NCBI GenBank assembly: GCA_964535015.1
Contig: CAZHRU010000011.1
Coordinates: 1-44,379, forward strand
DNA: 44,379 bases
Direction of reading: 5' to 3'
DNA from: CAZDUS01 sp964535015
GTDB taxonomy: Bacteria > Verrucomicrobiota > Kiritimatiellia > CAIKKV01 > CAITUY01
Shown here: piece by piece, positions 16,044 to 24,562 of the stretch
Position numbering within the stretch: the stretch's first letter is position 1
Layout: every line of letters starts with the position of its first letter
The notes under the pieces: model-generated
What the model was told of the DNA's origin: nothing
Seen by the model: only the letters and a program-made list of their open reading frames with translations
The model's database searches: none
Translations under genes and position numbers: made by a program

Positions 16044-16096
16044 CCCTTCCCCATTCACCATCAACCATCAACCATTAACCATTCCCCATTCACTCC
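16044..16096 (-). repeat. Heptamer-period intergenic repeat, copy A
   Basis: On the plus strand the sequence steps in seven-base units CACCATT / CACCATC / AACCATC / AACCATT / AACCATT / CCCCATT / CACTCCC. It runs into the 3' end of folC, whose last residues (SEWGMVNG) are encoded by it. Related stretches occur at 34973-35000, 37738-37810 and 39338-39395. It is too short-period and spacer-free to be CRISPR. Confidence 0.7.
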
Positions 16097-17390
16097 CCCG
16101 CCTCCTCTCCAACACCTCCCCGGCGAGAAACAGCGAACCCGCAATACACACCAGGCCACCCTCTCGCACCGCCCAGTCCCGCGCCTCCACCATCGCCATA
16201 TCCAGCAGGGAGGCCTGCGCCACCCACCCCTCGGTCTTGGCAATCCTGGCCAACTGTTCCGGCGCCTGGCTCCGCTCTGTGCTGATCGGCACCGTCCAAC
16301 ACCGGTGGATCTGCCCCCCCAGCGCCTTCGCAAACCCGAGCGCATCCTTGTCGTCACACATCCCCCAAATCAACCCCACCTTGCGCTTCTTGCGTAGTTC
16401 CTTCAGCGCCGCCCCCAACACCCGCGCCCCGTCGGGATTATGCGCGCCATCCAGCAACACCGGCGGGTCCCGCGACAACACCTGTAACCGCCCCGGCCAC
16501 ACTGCCGACTCCAACCCCTCCTTGACGAGCCCGACCGGAATCACCACCGGAGAATAGTCTGCCAGCGCCTCAAGGGCCGCAACCGCCGTCGCGCAATTCT
16601 CAATCTGGTGCCGACCCAGAAGTCCAAGCGTCACCGTCCCGTACTCACCCCCGGCCCCCGTGATGGCCAGTTTCTGCCCCTCCAACCCCTGCGATACCCG
16701 GCGCACCGAAACCCGCTCCATTGCCTCCACCAACGGGGCCCCCAGCCGCTTCGCCGTCTCCCGCACCACCCCCGCCGCTTCTTCCGGCATCGCCCCGCAG
16801 ACCACCGGCCGCCCGGCCTTGATTATCCCGGCCTTCTCGCCCGCGATGGCCGTCACCGTGCCCCCAAGGTACTGCGTATGTTCAAGACTGATCCGGGTAA
16901 TCACCGACAGCAACGGCAACAGGACATTCGTGGCATCCAACCGCCCGCCCATCCCCACTTCCACCACCGCCACCTGCACCCCTTTTCTCCGGAAATACTC
17001 AAAGGCCAGCGCCGTCGTGAATTCGAAAAACGTGACCTCCCGCCCACCCGGCGCCCGCGTCACCTTCTCCGCCAACGGCTCCAGCACCTCGAACAACTCC
17101 GCCAACTCACCATCCGTAATGGGATCCCCGTCAACCCGGATCCGCTCATTGAACCGCACCAGATGCGGCGATGTATAAAGACCCACTTTCAATCCCGCCC
17201 CGCGAAGGACGGAATCCAGCATGGCGCAGACCGACCCCTTGCCGTTGGTCCCCGCCACATGCACGGCCGCAAACGACCGTTCGGGGTTGCCCAGCGCGTC
17301 CGTCAACGCCACCGCCGTCTCCAGACCGGGCTTGATCCCATGCGTCCGCATGGCATACAACCGGATCAACGTCGCCTCAATATCTCTCAT
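16068..17390 (-). CDS. folC: Bifunctional dihydrofolate/folylpolyglutamate synthase
   Basis: The protein has 440 residues from ATG 17390, chosen because GGAAGG precedes it and the family begins at this point (MRDIEATLIRLYAM). It has the Mur-ligase-like ATP-binding motif VAGTNGKGS (about 45-53), the YTSPHLVRFNERI signature (about 71-83), FEFTTALAFEYF, VVEVGMGGRLDATN and LLDGAHNPDG, which together are diagnostic of FolC. It attaches glutamate to dihydropteroate and tetrahydrofolates. The last residues (GSEWGMVNG) are encoded by a heptamer repeat that seems to have invaded the 3' end and replaced the native stop. It is divergent from the PHP phosphatase gene. Confidence 0.93.
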   Translation of the reverse strand: MRDIEATLIRLYAMRTHGIKPGLETAVALTDALGNPERSFAAVHVAGTNGKGSVCAMLDSVLRGAGLKVGLYTSPHLVRFNERIRVDGDPITDGELAELFEVLEPLAEKVTRAPGGREVTFFEFTTALAFEYFRRKGVQVAVVEVGMGGRLDATNVLLPLLSVITRISLEHTQYLGGTVTAIAGEKAGIIKAGRPVVCGAMPEEAAGVVRETAKRLGAPLVEAMERVSVRRVSQGLEGQKLAITGAGGEYGTVTLGLLGRHQIENCATAVAALEALADYSPVVIPVGLVKEGLESAVWPGRLQVLSRDPPVLLDGAHNPDGARVLGAALKELRKKRKVGLIWGMCDDKDALGFAKALGGQIHRCWTVPISTERSQAPEQLARIAKTEGWVAQASLLDMAMVEARDWAVREGGLVCIAGSLFLAGEVLERRRGSEWGMVNG

Positions 17391-17450
17391 GAATGGCCTT
17401 CCTGCTGGAAAGACTATGCCACTGCATCTCCCGGCGCACCAGATGTAAAA

Positions 17451-17479
17451 TTGACCGTCCGTCTTGTTGATTGTATCTT
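17451..17479 (+). promoter_or_regulatory. Candidate sigma70-type promoter of the PHP phosphatase gene
   Basis: TTGACC (17451-17456; five of six to consensus) and TATCTT (17474-17479; four of six) are separated by exactly 17 bases, 32 bases upstream of the start codon at 17512. It lies in the short divergent region between folC and the phosphatase gene. This is a good match for a housekeeping promoter, unconfirmed. Confidence 0.5.
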
Positions 17480-17511
17480 TCCCGCTTTCTGACATCCAGA
17501 AGGGGGCCCCG

Positions 17512-18351
17512 ATGAACAACACCAAACCCGGTATGCCGACAATGGCCTTGCCGCCCGATTACCACATGCACACACCGCTGTGCAAACACGCCATCGGAAC
17601 CCCCGATGCCTACCGCGCCACCGCCGCCATCCGCAAGGCGGAAGCCATGGCCTTCACCGACCACGGCCCCGACCCGTCCGGCTACGACCTGAAGCACCGC
17701 ATGGCCATCACCCAATACCCCTCCTACCTCCTCATGATCCGATCCCTCCAGGACGGCAAACTGCCCAGAGTCCTCCTCGGTATCGAGGCCGACTACTATC
17801 CCGGCGCCGAACCCTTCCTCCGGGACTGGCTGCCGCACCAACCCTTCGACCTCGTCCTCGGCTCCGTTCACTACATCAAGGACTGGGGTTTTGACAGCCC
17901 CGACACCCTCCACGTCTGGGACTCCGTGGACGTCAAAGGAGTATGGCGCCAATACTTCTCCCTGCTCAATTCCCTCGTCAGCCTGGGCTTGTTCGACATC
18001 CTCAGCCATTTCGACCTGCCCAAGAAGTTCGGCCACCGGATACCGGACAACGATTTGCGCGAGATGGTGTGTCCCTTGTTGGACAAGGTCGCCAAATCCG
18101 GAATGGCCATCGAGATCAACACCTCCGGCTGGCGCCGCAAGGTGGCCGAGGCCTACCCATCCCCCTTGATTTTAAGTTTGATGAAGGAGCGCGAAATCCC
18201 CATCACCTTCGGCTCCGATGCCCACACCCCGGAGGACGTGGGTTATGCCTTTGAGATGGCCGTGGCCCTGGCCCGCGAGGCAGGCTACACACATTCCCGC
18301 CACTACTGCGCCCGCCAACCCTTTAGCGCCCCACTGCCTGCTCCGGTTTGA
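17512..18351 (+). CDS. PHP-domain histidinol-phosphatase (HisK/HisJ type)
   Basis: The protein has 279 residues from ATG 17512, with AAGGGGG upstream. The PHP metal ligands are evident: DYHMHTPLCKH (about 17-26), AFTDHGP, GIEADYYPG, GSVHYI, SHFDLPKKFG and FGSDAHTPEDVG. The combination, together with the total length, is typical of the HisK-type histidinol-phosphatases that carry out the penultimate step of histidine biosynthesis. Related PHP phosphoesterases act on other phosphate esters, so the substrate is probable rather than certain. No other his genes are nearby. The gene is monocistronic, with the second REP-like copy just downstream. Confidence 0.85.
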   Translation: MNNTKPGMPTMALPPDYHMHTPLCKHAIGTPDAYRATAAIRKAEAMAFTDHGPDPSGYDLKHRMAITQYPSYLLMIRSLQDGKLPRVLLGIEADYYPGAEPFLRDWLPHQPFDLVLGSVHYIKDWGFDSPDTLHVWDSVDVKGVWRQYFSLLNSLVSLGLFDILSHFDLPKKFGHRIPDNDLREMVCPLLDKVAKSGMAIEINTSGWRRKVAEAYPSPLILSLMKEREIPITFGSDAHTPEDVGYAFEMAVALAREAGYTHSRHYCARQPFSAPLPAPV

Positions 18352-18401
18352 AACCCAACGGGAAGCAACCACTCACGGGCTCATCGCTGAGCAAAGAAAT
18401 C

Positions 18402-18496
18402 GACCGCACACCGTGCGGTCCCACATCCTTGCACCTGTGTAGCGCGTCATGGCATGACGCGAAACACCGTGGGTTCCAAAACCGCAGAGATGCGCC
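18402..18496 (-). repeat. REP-like palindromic repeat, copy 2 (two palindromes)
   Basis: It contains palindrome GACCGCAC-ACC-GTGCGGTC (18402-18420) followed by CCAC, a second 19-base palindrome CGCGTCATGGCATGACGCG (18443-18461), and a tail CCAAAACCGCAGAGATGCGC ending at 18496. The first palindrome with its GTGG flank is the inverse complement of copy 1 (13114-13136), and the tail matches that of copy 1 except for a small change. It fills the gap between the PHP phosphatase gene and gspF. Confidence 0.6.
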
Positions 18497-18508
18497 GACG
18501 CTCACCGC

Positions 18509-19726
18509 TCAACCGCCAATCAGGCGGTTAAGGGACACGATCGGCAACAGGACGGAAAGCACGACCAGCAGGACGAACGCGCCCACCCCGAAGATCAGCG
18601 CCGGTTCAAGCCAACTCAACGTGCGGGTCACAAAACGATTCCACCGGTGCTGCATCGCACTCCCCGCCGTATCCAGCAACTTTTCCAGCGCCCCACTGGC
18701 CTCTCCGGCCTGAATCCACGCCGGCAGAGCCGCCGCCAGCGGAGGAATCCGCCGGATCGCATCCGCCAGACTGCTCCCATGCCGCACCGCCTCCGCTTCC
18801 TCCGCCGCCAACCGCCCCACCCATACACTCCCCGTCGCCCGCCCCGCCAGCGCCAAAGCATCCACCAACCCGACCCCACCCTTCAATAAAATCGCCATCG
18901 TCCTCGCACAACGCAAATTGGCCACAATCGTATAACCGCGCCCCACCACCGGCACCCGGAAAAGCAGCCGGTCCACACGACAACTCCAGTCCACATCCGC
19001 CGCCAGCCGCCGCCGCACATACCCCACCGCCAACACTCCCCCCAGTACCAGCACCGGCGCCCCCCACAACAACACCCGCCCCACCGCCATCATCACACGC
19101 GTCAACATCGGCAACCCCGCCCCCCCATGCTCACCCAACACCTTCGCCGCCGACGGCACCACCACCCCCAGCATGACCACGGCGACAACTATCGCGAACC
19201 CCACAATGATCCCGGGATAGATCATCGCCGAAACCACTCGCTCATTCAGTTGCTGCTGCTCTTCCAGGAATCCAGCCAACCGGTCCAGCATCGCATCCAG
19301 ACTCCCCGACCGTTCGCCAACCTCAAGGATGGCCCGCTCAAACGGTTTGATCGACGACGATGACTCACTCAAGGCCGCCGCCAGCGAGGCCCCTTCCCGA
19401 ATCCGGTCCCGCACCCCCGCCAGCATCGTCGCCGATGCACCCAACTCGGGCGCCTCAATCAGGATTTCCAGGGCATTGACCAAAGGCAGACCGGAGGTCA
19501 TCAGGACGCTCATTTCGCGATAGAACGCCACACGCGTCTCAGGATCGAACCCCTGCCGCCCAAACCGCCGCCCCGCGCCCCCGTCGCTCCCCGCCGTCGC
19601 CACCAATTCAGGCAACACGCCCCGGGCCGCCAGTTTCTCCCGCGCTTCCTTCAAATCCAGCGCTTCCACCAGACCGCGGCGCACCGCTCCGGTGTTGTCA
19701 TACCCCTTGTAAACATAGGTCTTCAC
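18509..19726 (-). CDS. gspF: Type II secretion / type IV pilus inner-membrane platform protein GspF
   Basis: This 405-residue protein has two T2SF domains (about 70-190 and 275-395) and three main membrane spans (about 170-190, 215-240, 375-395). The N-terminal MKTYVYKGYDNTGAVRRGLVEA segment and the conserved FYREMSVLMTSGLPLVNALEIL region are family signatures. It forms the inner-membrane platform that works with the GspE ATPase to extend the pseudopilus. It overlaps gspE by 4 bases. It is the last gene of the long minus-strand run. Its 3' end contains a small stem (AACCGCC-N5-GGCGGTT, 18518-18536) without a T-run, so a terminator is doubtful. Confidence 0.92.
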   Translation of the reverse strand: MKTYVYKGYDNTGAVRRGLVEALDLKEAREKLAARGVLPELVATAGSDGGAGRRFGRQGFDPETRVAFYREMSVLMTSGLPLVNALEILIEAPELGASATMLAGVRDRIREGASLAAALSESSSSIKPFERAILEVGERSGSLDAMLDRLAGFLEEQQQLNERVVSAMIYPGIIVGFAIVVAVVMLGVVVPSAAKVLGEHGGAGLPMLTRVMMAVGRVLLWGAPVLVLGGVLAVGYVRRRLAADVDWSCRVDRLLFRVPVVGRGYTIVANLRCARTMAILLKGGVGLVDALALAGRATGSVWVGRLAAEEAEAVRHGSSLADAIRRIPPLAAALPAWIQAGEASGALEKLLDTAGSAMQHRWNRFVTRTLSWLEPALIFGVGAFVLLVVLSVLLPIVSLNRLIGG

Positions 19727-21297
19727 GCGCCGGAAATCCCCAGGGCATACAGGACTTCCGCCAGACTCGTCCCGCCTTCCAGGACCTTGGCCAGTCCGTC
19801 ATCCAACAACGTCCGCCGCGCCCCTTCCGTTGGCGACACCTGCAACGGCCGCCCGGCCAGCTTCCCGGCCCGCATCGCCTCCTGCATCGCCTCGTCCACC
19901 ACCAGCAATTCAAAAATCCCGATCCGGTCGCGATACCCTGCCAGACATTCCGGACAACCCGCCGGCTCGTAGATCGTCTGCCCCGCCAGCAACCGGCCAG
20001 CCGCCCCCAGCAACACAAGCTCCTCATCCCGCACCTTCGCAGGCCGCCGGCAGGCCGGACAAAGTTTCCGAACCAGCCTCTGCGCCAGCACCCCCCGCAA
20101 CGCCGCCGCCAGCAGATAGGACTCAACCCCCATGTCCATCATCCGGATCATGGCACCCGCCGCGTCATTCGTGTGCAAGGTCGTAAAAACCAGATGCCCC
20201 GTCAGTGACGCCCGGACCGCGATCTCGGCCGTCTCGTTGTCGCGCGTTTCCCCCACCAGGATCACATCCGGATCCTGCCGAAGGATGTGGCGAAGCCCGC
20301 CGGCAAACGTCAGCCCGATCTTGGGCTTGACCTGCATCTGCCCGATATCCGGAAGCTGGTACTCCACCGGATCCTCAATGGTCAGCACATTGCGGCCCTT
20401 CGTATCCAACTGCCGGATCGACCCATACAACGTCGTGGTCTTCCCGCTCCCCGTCGGTCCGCAGACGATCATGAGCCCGTGCGCCTCGCGCAGGAGGGAT
20501 TCCCACGTCTTCTGCAACCCCGCCGGCATTCCCAACGCCGACAACGGCAACACGGACGACTCCCGGTTGAGCAATCGCAAAACCACCCGCTCGCCTTCAC
20601 CCACGGGAATTGTGGACACCCGGACATCAATTTCGCGCTCGCCCACCCTGACCCGCGCGGATCCATCCTGCGGCAGACGCTTCTCGGCAATATCCAGATG
20701 CGCCATCACCTTCATGCGCGACACCAGCGCCCTCTCCAACCGCTTGGGCGGCGACGCCTGCTCGTATAAAAGCCCGTCCACCCGGTACCGCACCCGCAGT
20801 CGCGAGTCGAACGGCTCCACATGAATATCGGAGGCCCGCGCCTTGAGCGCTTCCAACAAAATCAGGTTCACCAGTTGCGTCACCGGCGCGTCCTCGGCGG
20901 ACTTGAGCAGATCATCCGACCGGGACTCCTCCACCACCCCACCGCCTTCCCGGCTCAAGCCGCGGACAAAATCCGCGGCCGTCCCGGTCTGACTGTAATA
21001 GCATCGTTCGATGCCGTTGAGAATCGCGGCGCGCGGCGCCGCCACCGGGCGCAACTCTTTCCCCAACGCCAACGCCACATCCTCCTGCTTGCGCAAATCG
21101 GCCGGATCGTCGGTCAGCAGGCACAACTCCCCATCACGCCGGATCGGCAACACAACATGGGTCCGCGCCCATTCCACAGGAATCCCGGCAATCAGCGTGG
21201 CGTCCAGCACCTCATCGCCCACCTCGGCAAGAAAGGGCACCCCCAGCGCCGCCGCCTGACGGATCAACCCCTCATGCGTATCCGTGGTGTTTTCCAT
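19723..21297 (-). CDS. gspE: Type II secretion ATPase GspE
   Basis: This 524-residue cytoplasmic hexameric ATPase has an N-terminal T2SSE-N/MshEN-type domain (about 1-130). The ATPase core has Walker A CGPTGSGKTTTLYGS (about 280-294), Asp box and Walker B region (ILVGETRDNETAEIAVRA), His box (HLVFTTLHTNDA) and the tetracysteine zinc motif CPAC...CPEC near residue 410-455. These identify GspE/PilB-type enzymes. It powers pseudopilus assembly with GspF and the secretin GspD encoded next to it. The stop overlaps gspF by 4 bases, and 12 bases separate it from gspD. No pilin-like genes are in the window, so type II secretion versus type IV pilus is decided by the GspD-type partner. Confidence 0.93.
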   Translation of the reverse strand: MENTTDTHEGLIRQAAALGVPFLAEVGDEVLDATLIAGIPVEWARTHVVLPIRRDGELCLLTDDPADLRKQEDVALALGKELRPVAAPRAAILNGIERCYYSQTGTAADFVRGLSREGGGVVEESRSDDLLKSAEDAPVTQLVNLILLEALKARASDIHVEPFDSRLRVRYRVDGLLYEQASPPKRLERALVSRMKVMAHLDIAEKRLPQDGSARVRVGEREIDVRVSTIPVGEGERVVLRLLNRESSVLPLSALGMPAGLQKTWESLLREAHGLMIVCGPTGSGKTTTLYGSIRQLDTKGRNVLTIEDPVEYQLPDIGQMQVKPKIGLTFAGGLRHILRQDPDVILVGETRDNETAEIAVRASLTGHLVFTTLHTNDAAGAMIRMMDMGVESYLLAAALRGVLAQRLVRKLCPACRRPAKVRDEELVLLGAAGRLLAGQTIYEPAGCPECLAGYRDRIGIFELLVVDEAMQEAMRAGKLAGRPLQVSPTEGARRTLLDDGLAKVLEGGTSLAEVLYALGISGA

Positions 21298-21309
21298 CGC
21301 ATCAACCGT

Positions 21310-23319
21310 TTACGGGGCCAGGGAGGCGCCTGCCGCCCCATCAGTCGCGTTGGTCGCGCTAAGCCCGGTCCGCTGGCTCCAGTTCCGCGTCATCGCCTCC
21401 GCCGCCGCCGCATCCCCCAGCACATGCGGGGTCACAAAGATAATCAGGTTCGTCCGCTCCACGCTGTCCACCTTGTGCCGGAATAGAATTCCGAGAATCG
21501 GAATCGATCCCAGCAGGGGAACCCTGCGAACCGTATTGATCCGGTCCTCGCGAATCAATCCGCTGATCACAATCGTGCGCCCGTCGGGAACGGTCACCGT
21601 CGTCGACACCGACCGCTTGGCTATCGTCGGCGTAAACTGCCCCGACGGCCCCGGATCAATAATCGCCTCAATACTCGGATTCAACACCATCCGAACCTCG
21701 TTGGAAGGATTGATGTGCGGAGTCAACTTCAACTTGATCCCCACATCCACCCGGTCAATATTCTGGATCACATCCCGCGAGGTTCCCGAGCCCCCCTGGA
21801 TCGTGGACTTGAGAATCGGAATGTTGTTCACCACACTGACACTGGCCTCCTTGTTGTCCTGCGACAGCAACGGCACACTCGACAGGATCTTGACTTTCCC
21901 CTTCTTCTGAAGGGCATTGATGTTCACCGCCGCCGGGAACCCGGAAACCATTTTTCCATCCGCATCCACCCGGGTGCCCCGCGCCAGTCCAACGGTGATC
22001 CCTCGCGGAAACACCCCGCTCTGGATCGCGTTCATCAGGGAATTCGCCCCCTCATTCAGGGTGCTGGCACCCTGCACCACCGTATCCCCGACCTTGGACG
22101 GCATGTTGATCGCCGCCAGTTCCACCCCCACATCCAACGACTCATCCGCCCCAACCTCCGCAATGACAACCTCAATCATCACCTGCTGCGGCATCTGGTC
22201 GAGTTCATCCACCAGCGCCCGCACATACTCAAATTCCGTCGGCGAGCCGCTCACCAGCAGGGAATTGTTCGACGCCAGGGCTTCGATCGCCAACCGCTGC
22301 TCGGTCCCTGCCTTGGGTTCCTTGCCCAAGGTCTTCTGCAAAAGCGCGTTCAAACTCTTGGCCGCCTCATCCGCGGCAATATACTTGAGGAACACAGCGT
22401 GCAACGTGCCGCGCCCCGCCGTTGACTCCACATCAATCAACTTCAAGATCTTGACGACTTCAGCCACTTCAACGGCCGACCCCACCATGATGATGCTGTT
22501 CGAGTGCGGCGAGGCAATCAGCATTAAGGGCGTCCTGCCAATGGAGACCCCCTCCCGCACCATCCCGCGCTGCCCTTGCGCCGCCGTAGCCCTGCTGTAC
22601 TGCTGAACAAAGTCATCCGCGCTGGCGTACTTCATCGCGTAGACCTCGCTGACTGTCCCCGATCCGGGCTTGTCAATCTCCGCCACCACCTGCTCAAAAC
22701 GCCGGATGTTGTCAACCGTGTCGGTAATAATCAGGTGGTTCGTCGTTTCAAGAACCGCCACCGATCCGCCTTTGTCGCGCCCCGCCAGCGCCTCCATCAC
22801 CTTGCGCATATCCGCCACACTCGTGTTGCGCAGGCGGATGACCCGCGTCACCAGTCCGGCGGCAGGCACCGGGCGCCCCTCCACGATCACCGGCGCCGAA
22901 GGCGTGGTCCGCAACCCCAGCGACACCACCCGGTTGATCCCGTCTTCCTCAACCACCCCACACCCGGTGGACTCCAGAATCTTCAGGGAAAGGGCATACA
23001 CGTCGACAATCGGAATCCGCGGCGCCAGAACCGTGATCTGCCCCTTCACCGCCTCATCCACGACAAACCGCCTCCCGGTCACTTCACCAATCACCTTGAT
23101 GAAGGTCCGCACATCCACATGGTCGAAACTGAGATTCAGGGTGGCCGCGTCATTCACCCCGGCCACAGGCACCTTCACGGCGTCCTGCGGGATCGCGGCG
23201 CCCGTCGGCAACAAAATCAGACCGGCAACTACCGCCCCGCGGCGGCACCACCCTCCAATAGACGTTGCGGTTGTAACCGGCATTCGCTCGAAACCCCTTC
23301 CCGTCAACCGGCAGGGCAT
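21310..23319 (-). CDS. gspD: Type II secretion secretin GspD
   Basis: The protein has 669 residues from ATG 23319, which overlaps the lpxA stop (TGATG). A GTG at 23322 and an ATG at 23283 are alternatives, and the latter would leave a cleaner signal peptide. A signal sequence is followed by an N0 domain (LNLSFDHVDVRTFIKVIGEVTG), N1-N3 repeats and a C-terminal secretin domain. The latter includes the core VPLLSQDNKEASVSVVNNIP and the secretin signature VPLLGSIPILGILFRHK. It ends in IIFVTPHVL plus a short tail. It forms the outer-membrane gate for folded exoproteins. Its position directly after lpxA ties the secretion core to envelope genes. Confidence 0.92.
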   Translation of the reverse strand: MPCRLTGRGFERMPVTTATSIGGWCRRGAVVAGLILLPTGAAIPQDAVKVPVAGVNDAATLNLSFDHVDVRTFIKVIGEVTGRRFVVDEAVKGQITVLAPRIPIVDVYALSLKILESTGCGVVEEDGINRVVSLGLRTTPSAPVIVEGRPVPAAGLVTRVIRLRNTSVADMRKVMEALAGRDKGGSVAVLETTNHLIITDTVDNIRRFEQVVAEIDKPGSGTVSEVYAMKYASADDFVQQYSRATAAQGQRGMVREGVSIGRTPLMLIASPHSNSIIMVGSAVEVAEVVKILKLIDVESTAGRGTLHAVFLKYIAADEAAKSLNALLQKTLGKEPKAGTEQRLAIEALASNNSLLVSGSPTEFEYVRALVDELDQMPQQVMIEVVIAEVGADESLDVGVELAAINMPSKVGDTVVQGASTLNEGANSLMNAIQSGVFPRGITVGLARGTRVDADGKMVSGFPAAVNINALQKKGKVKILSSVPLLSQDNKEASVSVVNNIPILKSTIQGGSGTSRDVIQNIDRVDVGIKLKLTPHINPSNEVRMVLNPSIEAIIDPGPSGQFTPTIAKRSVSTTVTVPDGRTIVISGLIREDRINTVRRVPLLGSIPILGILFRHKVDSVERTNLIIFVTPHVLGDAAAAEAMTRNWSQRTGLSATNATDGAAGASLAP

Positions 23320-24092
23320 CACTTCACAATGCCCCGTTCGGACGACTCAATGAACTTAACAATATGCTCCACTTCCGGCGTCACCGTCACGTCGGCATGG
23401 ATCTTTTCCATCGCCTGGCGCGTTGACAGTCCTTCGCGGTACAGTATCTTGAAGAGTTTCTTGAGTAATGCCTGCGTCTCCACCGGAACATTCATCCGTT
23501 GCAATTTGACGGAGTTGATCCCGTGAACAACCGCCGGATTCCCCTCCACCAGCATGTAGGGGGGAACATCCTGCGTGATCCGCGACATTCCGCCTACCAT
23601 CGCAAACCGGCCCAACCGGGTGAACTGGTGAATTCCTGTCATCCCGCCAATCGTCACATCATCTTCCACAAGCACATCACCCGAAAGCGAGGCGCCGTTG
23701 GCCATGATCACCCGGTTCCCCACCTTGGATCCGTGCGCCACATGGCAGTAGGCCATGATCAGACACCCATCCCCCACCTTGGTAACTTCGCCATCCGCCG
23801 TCCCCGAATTGACCGTCACATACTCGCGGAGGGTCACACGGGCGCCAATCTCCACAAACGTGGTTCCGCCTTTGTATTTCAAGTCCTGCGTCAACGAACC
23901 AATGCTCGCGAACGGAAACACCGTGCACTCCGGCCCCAGCGTGGTGTGTCCATCCAGAAAAACATGCGGCATGATCTTCGAGCGATCCCCCACCTTGACG
24001 TGCGGGCCGATCACCGCATAGGGCCCCACCTCCACATCCACCCCGATCTCCGCGCCTTCCTGCACCACCGCCAAAGGATGCACGCGCGTCAT
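23319..24092 (-). CDS. lpxA: UDP-N-acetylglucosamine O-acyltransferase LpxA
   Basis: This 257-residue trimeric acyltransferase catalyses the first step of lipid A synthesis. The N-terminal two thirds are hexapeptide repeats of a left-handed beta helix (VHPLAVVQEGAEIGVDVEVG onward). The catalytic His lies in CHVAHGSKVGN (about 123-133), and the C-terminal helical domain contains NSVKLQRMNVP and ALLKKLFKILYR as in true LpxA. The length is close to the Escherichia coli protein (262). It overlaps fabZ by 4 bases upstream and gspD downstream, in line with the common fabZ-lpxA order. Acyl-chain length preference cannot be judged reliably by eye. Confidence 0.95.
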   Translation of the reverse strand: MTRVHPLAVVQEGAEIGVDVEVGPYAVIGPHVKVGDRSKIMPHVFLDGHTTLGPECTVFPFASIGSLTQDLKYKGGTTFVEIGARVTLREYVTVNSGTADGEVTKVGDGCLIMAYCHVAHGSKVGNRVIMANGASLSGDVLVEDDVTIGGMTGIHQFTRLGRFAMVGGMSRITQDVPPYMLVEGNPAVVHGINSVKLQRMNVPVETQALLKKLFKILYREGLSTRQAMEKIHADVTVTPEVEHIVKFIESSERGIVK

Positions 24093-24541
24093 GCCGTCAC
24101 CTTCTTATCCGAAATCATGCACATCAGTTCCGCTTCCGACGCCAATTCCCCGTCCACCAGGATCTTCCCCTGGAACTTGGCCAACTTGCTCTTGATCGTC
24201 AGAAACTCAACCTCGATCCGCATCTGGTCACCCGGCTTGACCACACGCCGGAACCGCGCCTTGTCAATCGCCATGAAATAGGGCACCCGCTCGCCCCCAC
24301 CCGCCAGCCGGTTCATCAAAATCCCGCCGGTCTGCGCCATGGCCTCCAACTGCAACACCCCCGGCATCACGGGCGTCCCCGGAAAATGCCCCTGGAAAAA
24401 GGGCTCGTTGATCGTCACGTTCTTGAGCCCCACAATACGCTTCTGGTCGTCACACTCGATGATCCGATCCACCAGCAAGAACGGATACCGGTGCGGAAGT
24501 AGTTTTAGAATTTCTTGTATATCCAACGTCGCCATAGCCAT
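24089..24541 (-). CDS. fabZ: 3-hydroxyacyl-[acyl-carrier-protein] dehydratase FabZ
   Basis: This 150-residue hotdog-fold dehydratase has the catalytic His in LLPHRYPFLLVDR (about 14-26) and the catalytic Glu in PGVLQLEAMAQTGG (about 60-73), with the family's GHFPGTPVMPG between them. It removes water from 3-hydroxyacyl-ACP in fatty acid elongation and so competes with LpxA for the same substrate, which explains the frequent pairing. A GGGAGAGG site precedes the ATG at 24541; a second ATG two codons later is also possible. The stop overlaps the lpxA start (ATGA). Confidence 0.95.
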   Translation of the reverse strand: MAMATLDIQEILKLLPHRYPFLLVDRIIECDDQKRIVGLKNVTINEPFFQGHFPGTPVMPGVLQLEAMAQTGGILMNRLAGGGERVPYFMAIDKARFRRVVKPGDQMRIEVEFLTIKSKLAKFQGKILVDGELASEAELMCMISDKKVTA

Positions 24542-24562
24542 TACCTCTCCCTGCGTTTTTTC

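Noticed and set aside
16044..16096. CRISPR array
   Set aside because: The repeated units are seven bases and degenerate, with no spacers and no cas genes in the window.
18518..18536. Terminator at the end of gspF (AACCGCC-N5-GGCGGTT)
   Set aside because: The stem lies inside the last codons and has no following T-run, so an intrinsic terminator is not supported.
22576..23526. Long plus-strand open frame across gspD and lpxA
   Set aside because: It is antisense to two well-identified genes, is rich in His/Arg/Pro as expected for the complement of GC-rich coding sequence, and has no family signature. Similar antisense frames at 24785-25798, 27834-29036 and 35104-36618 were rejected for the same reason.
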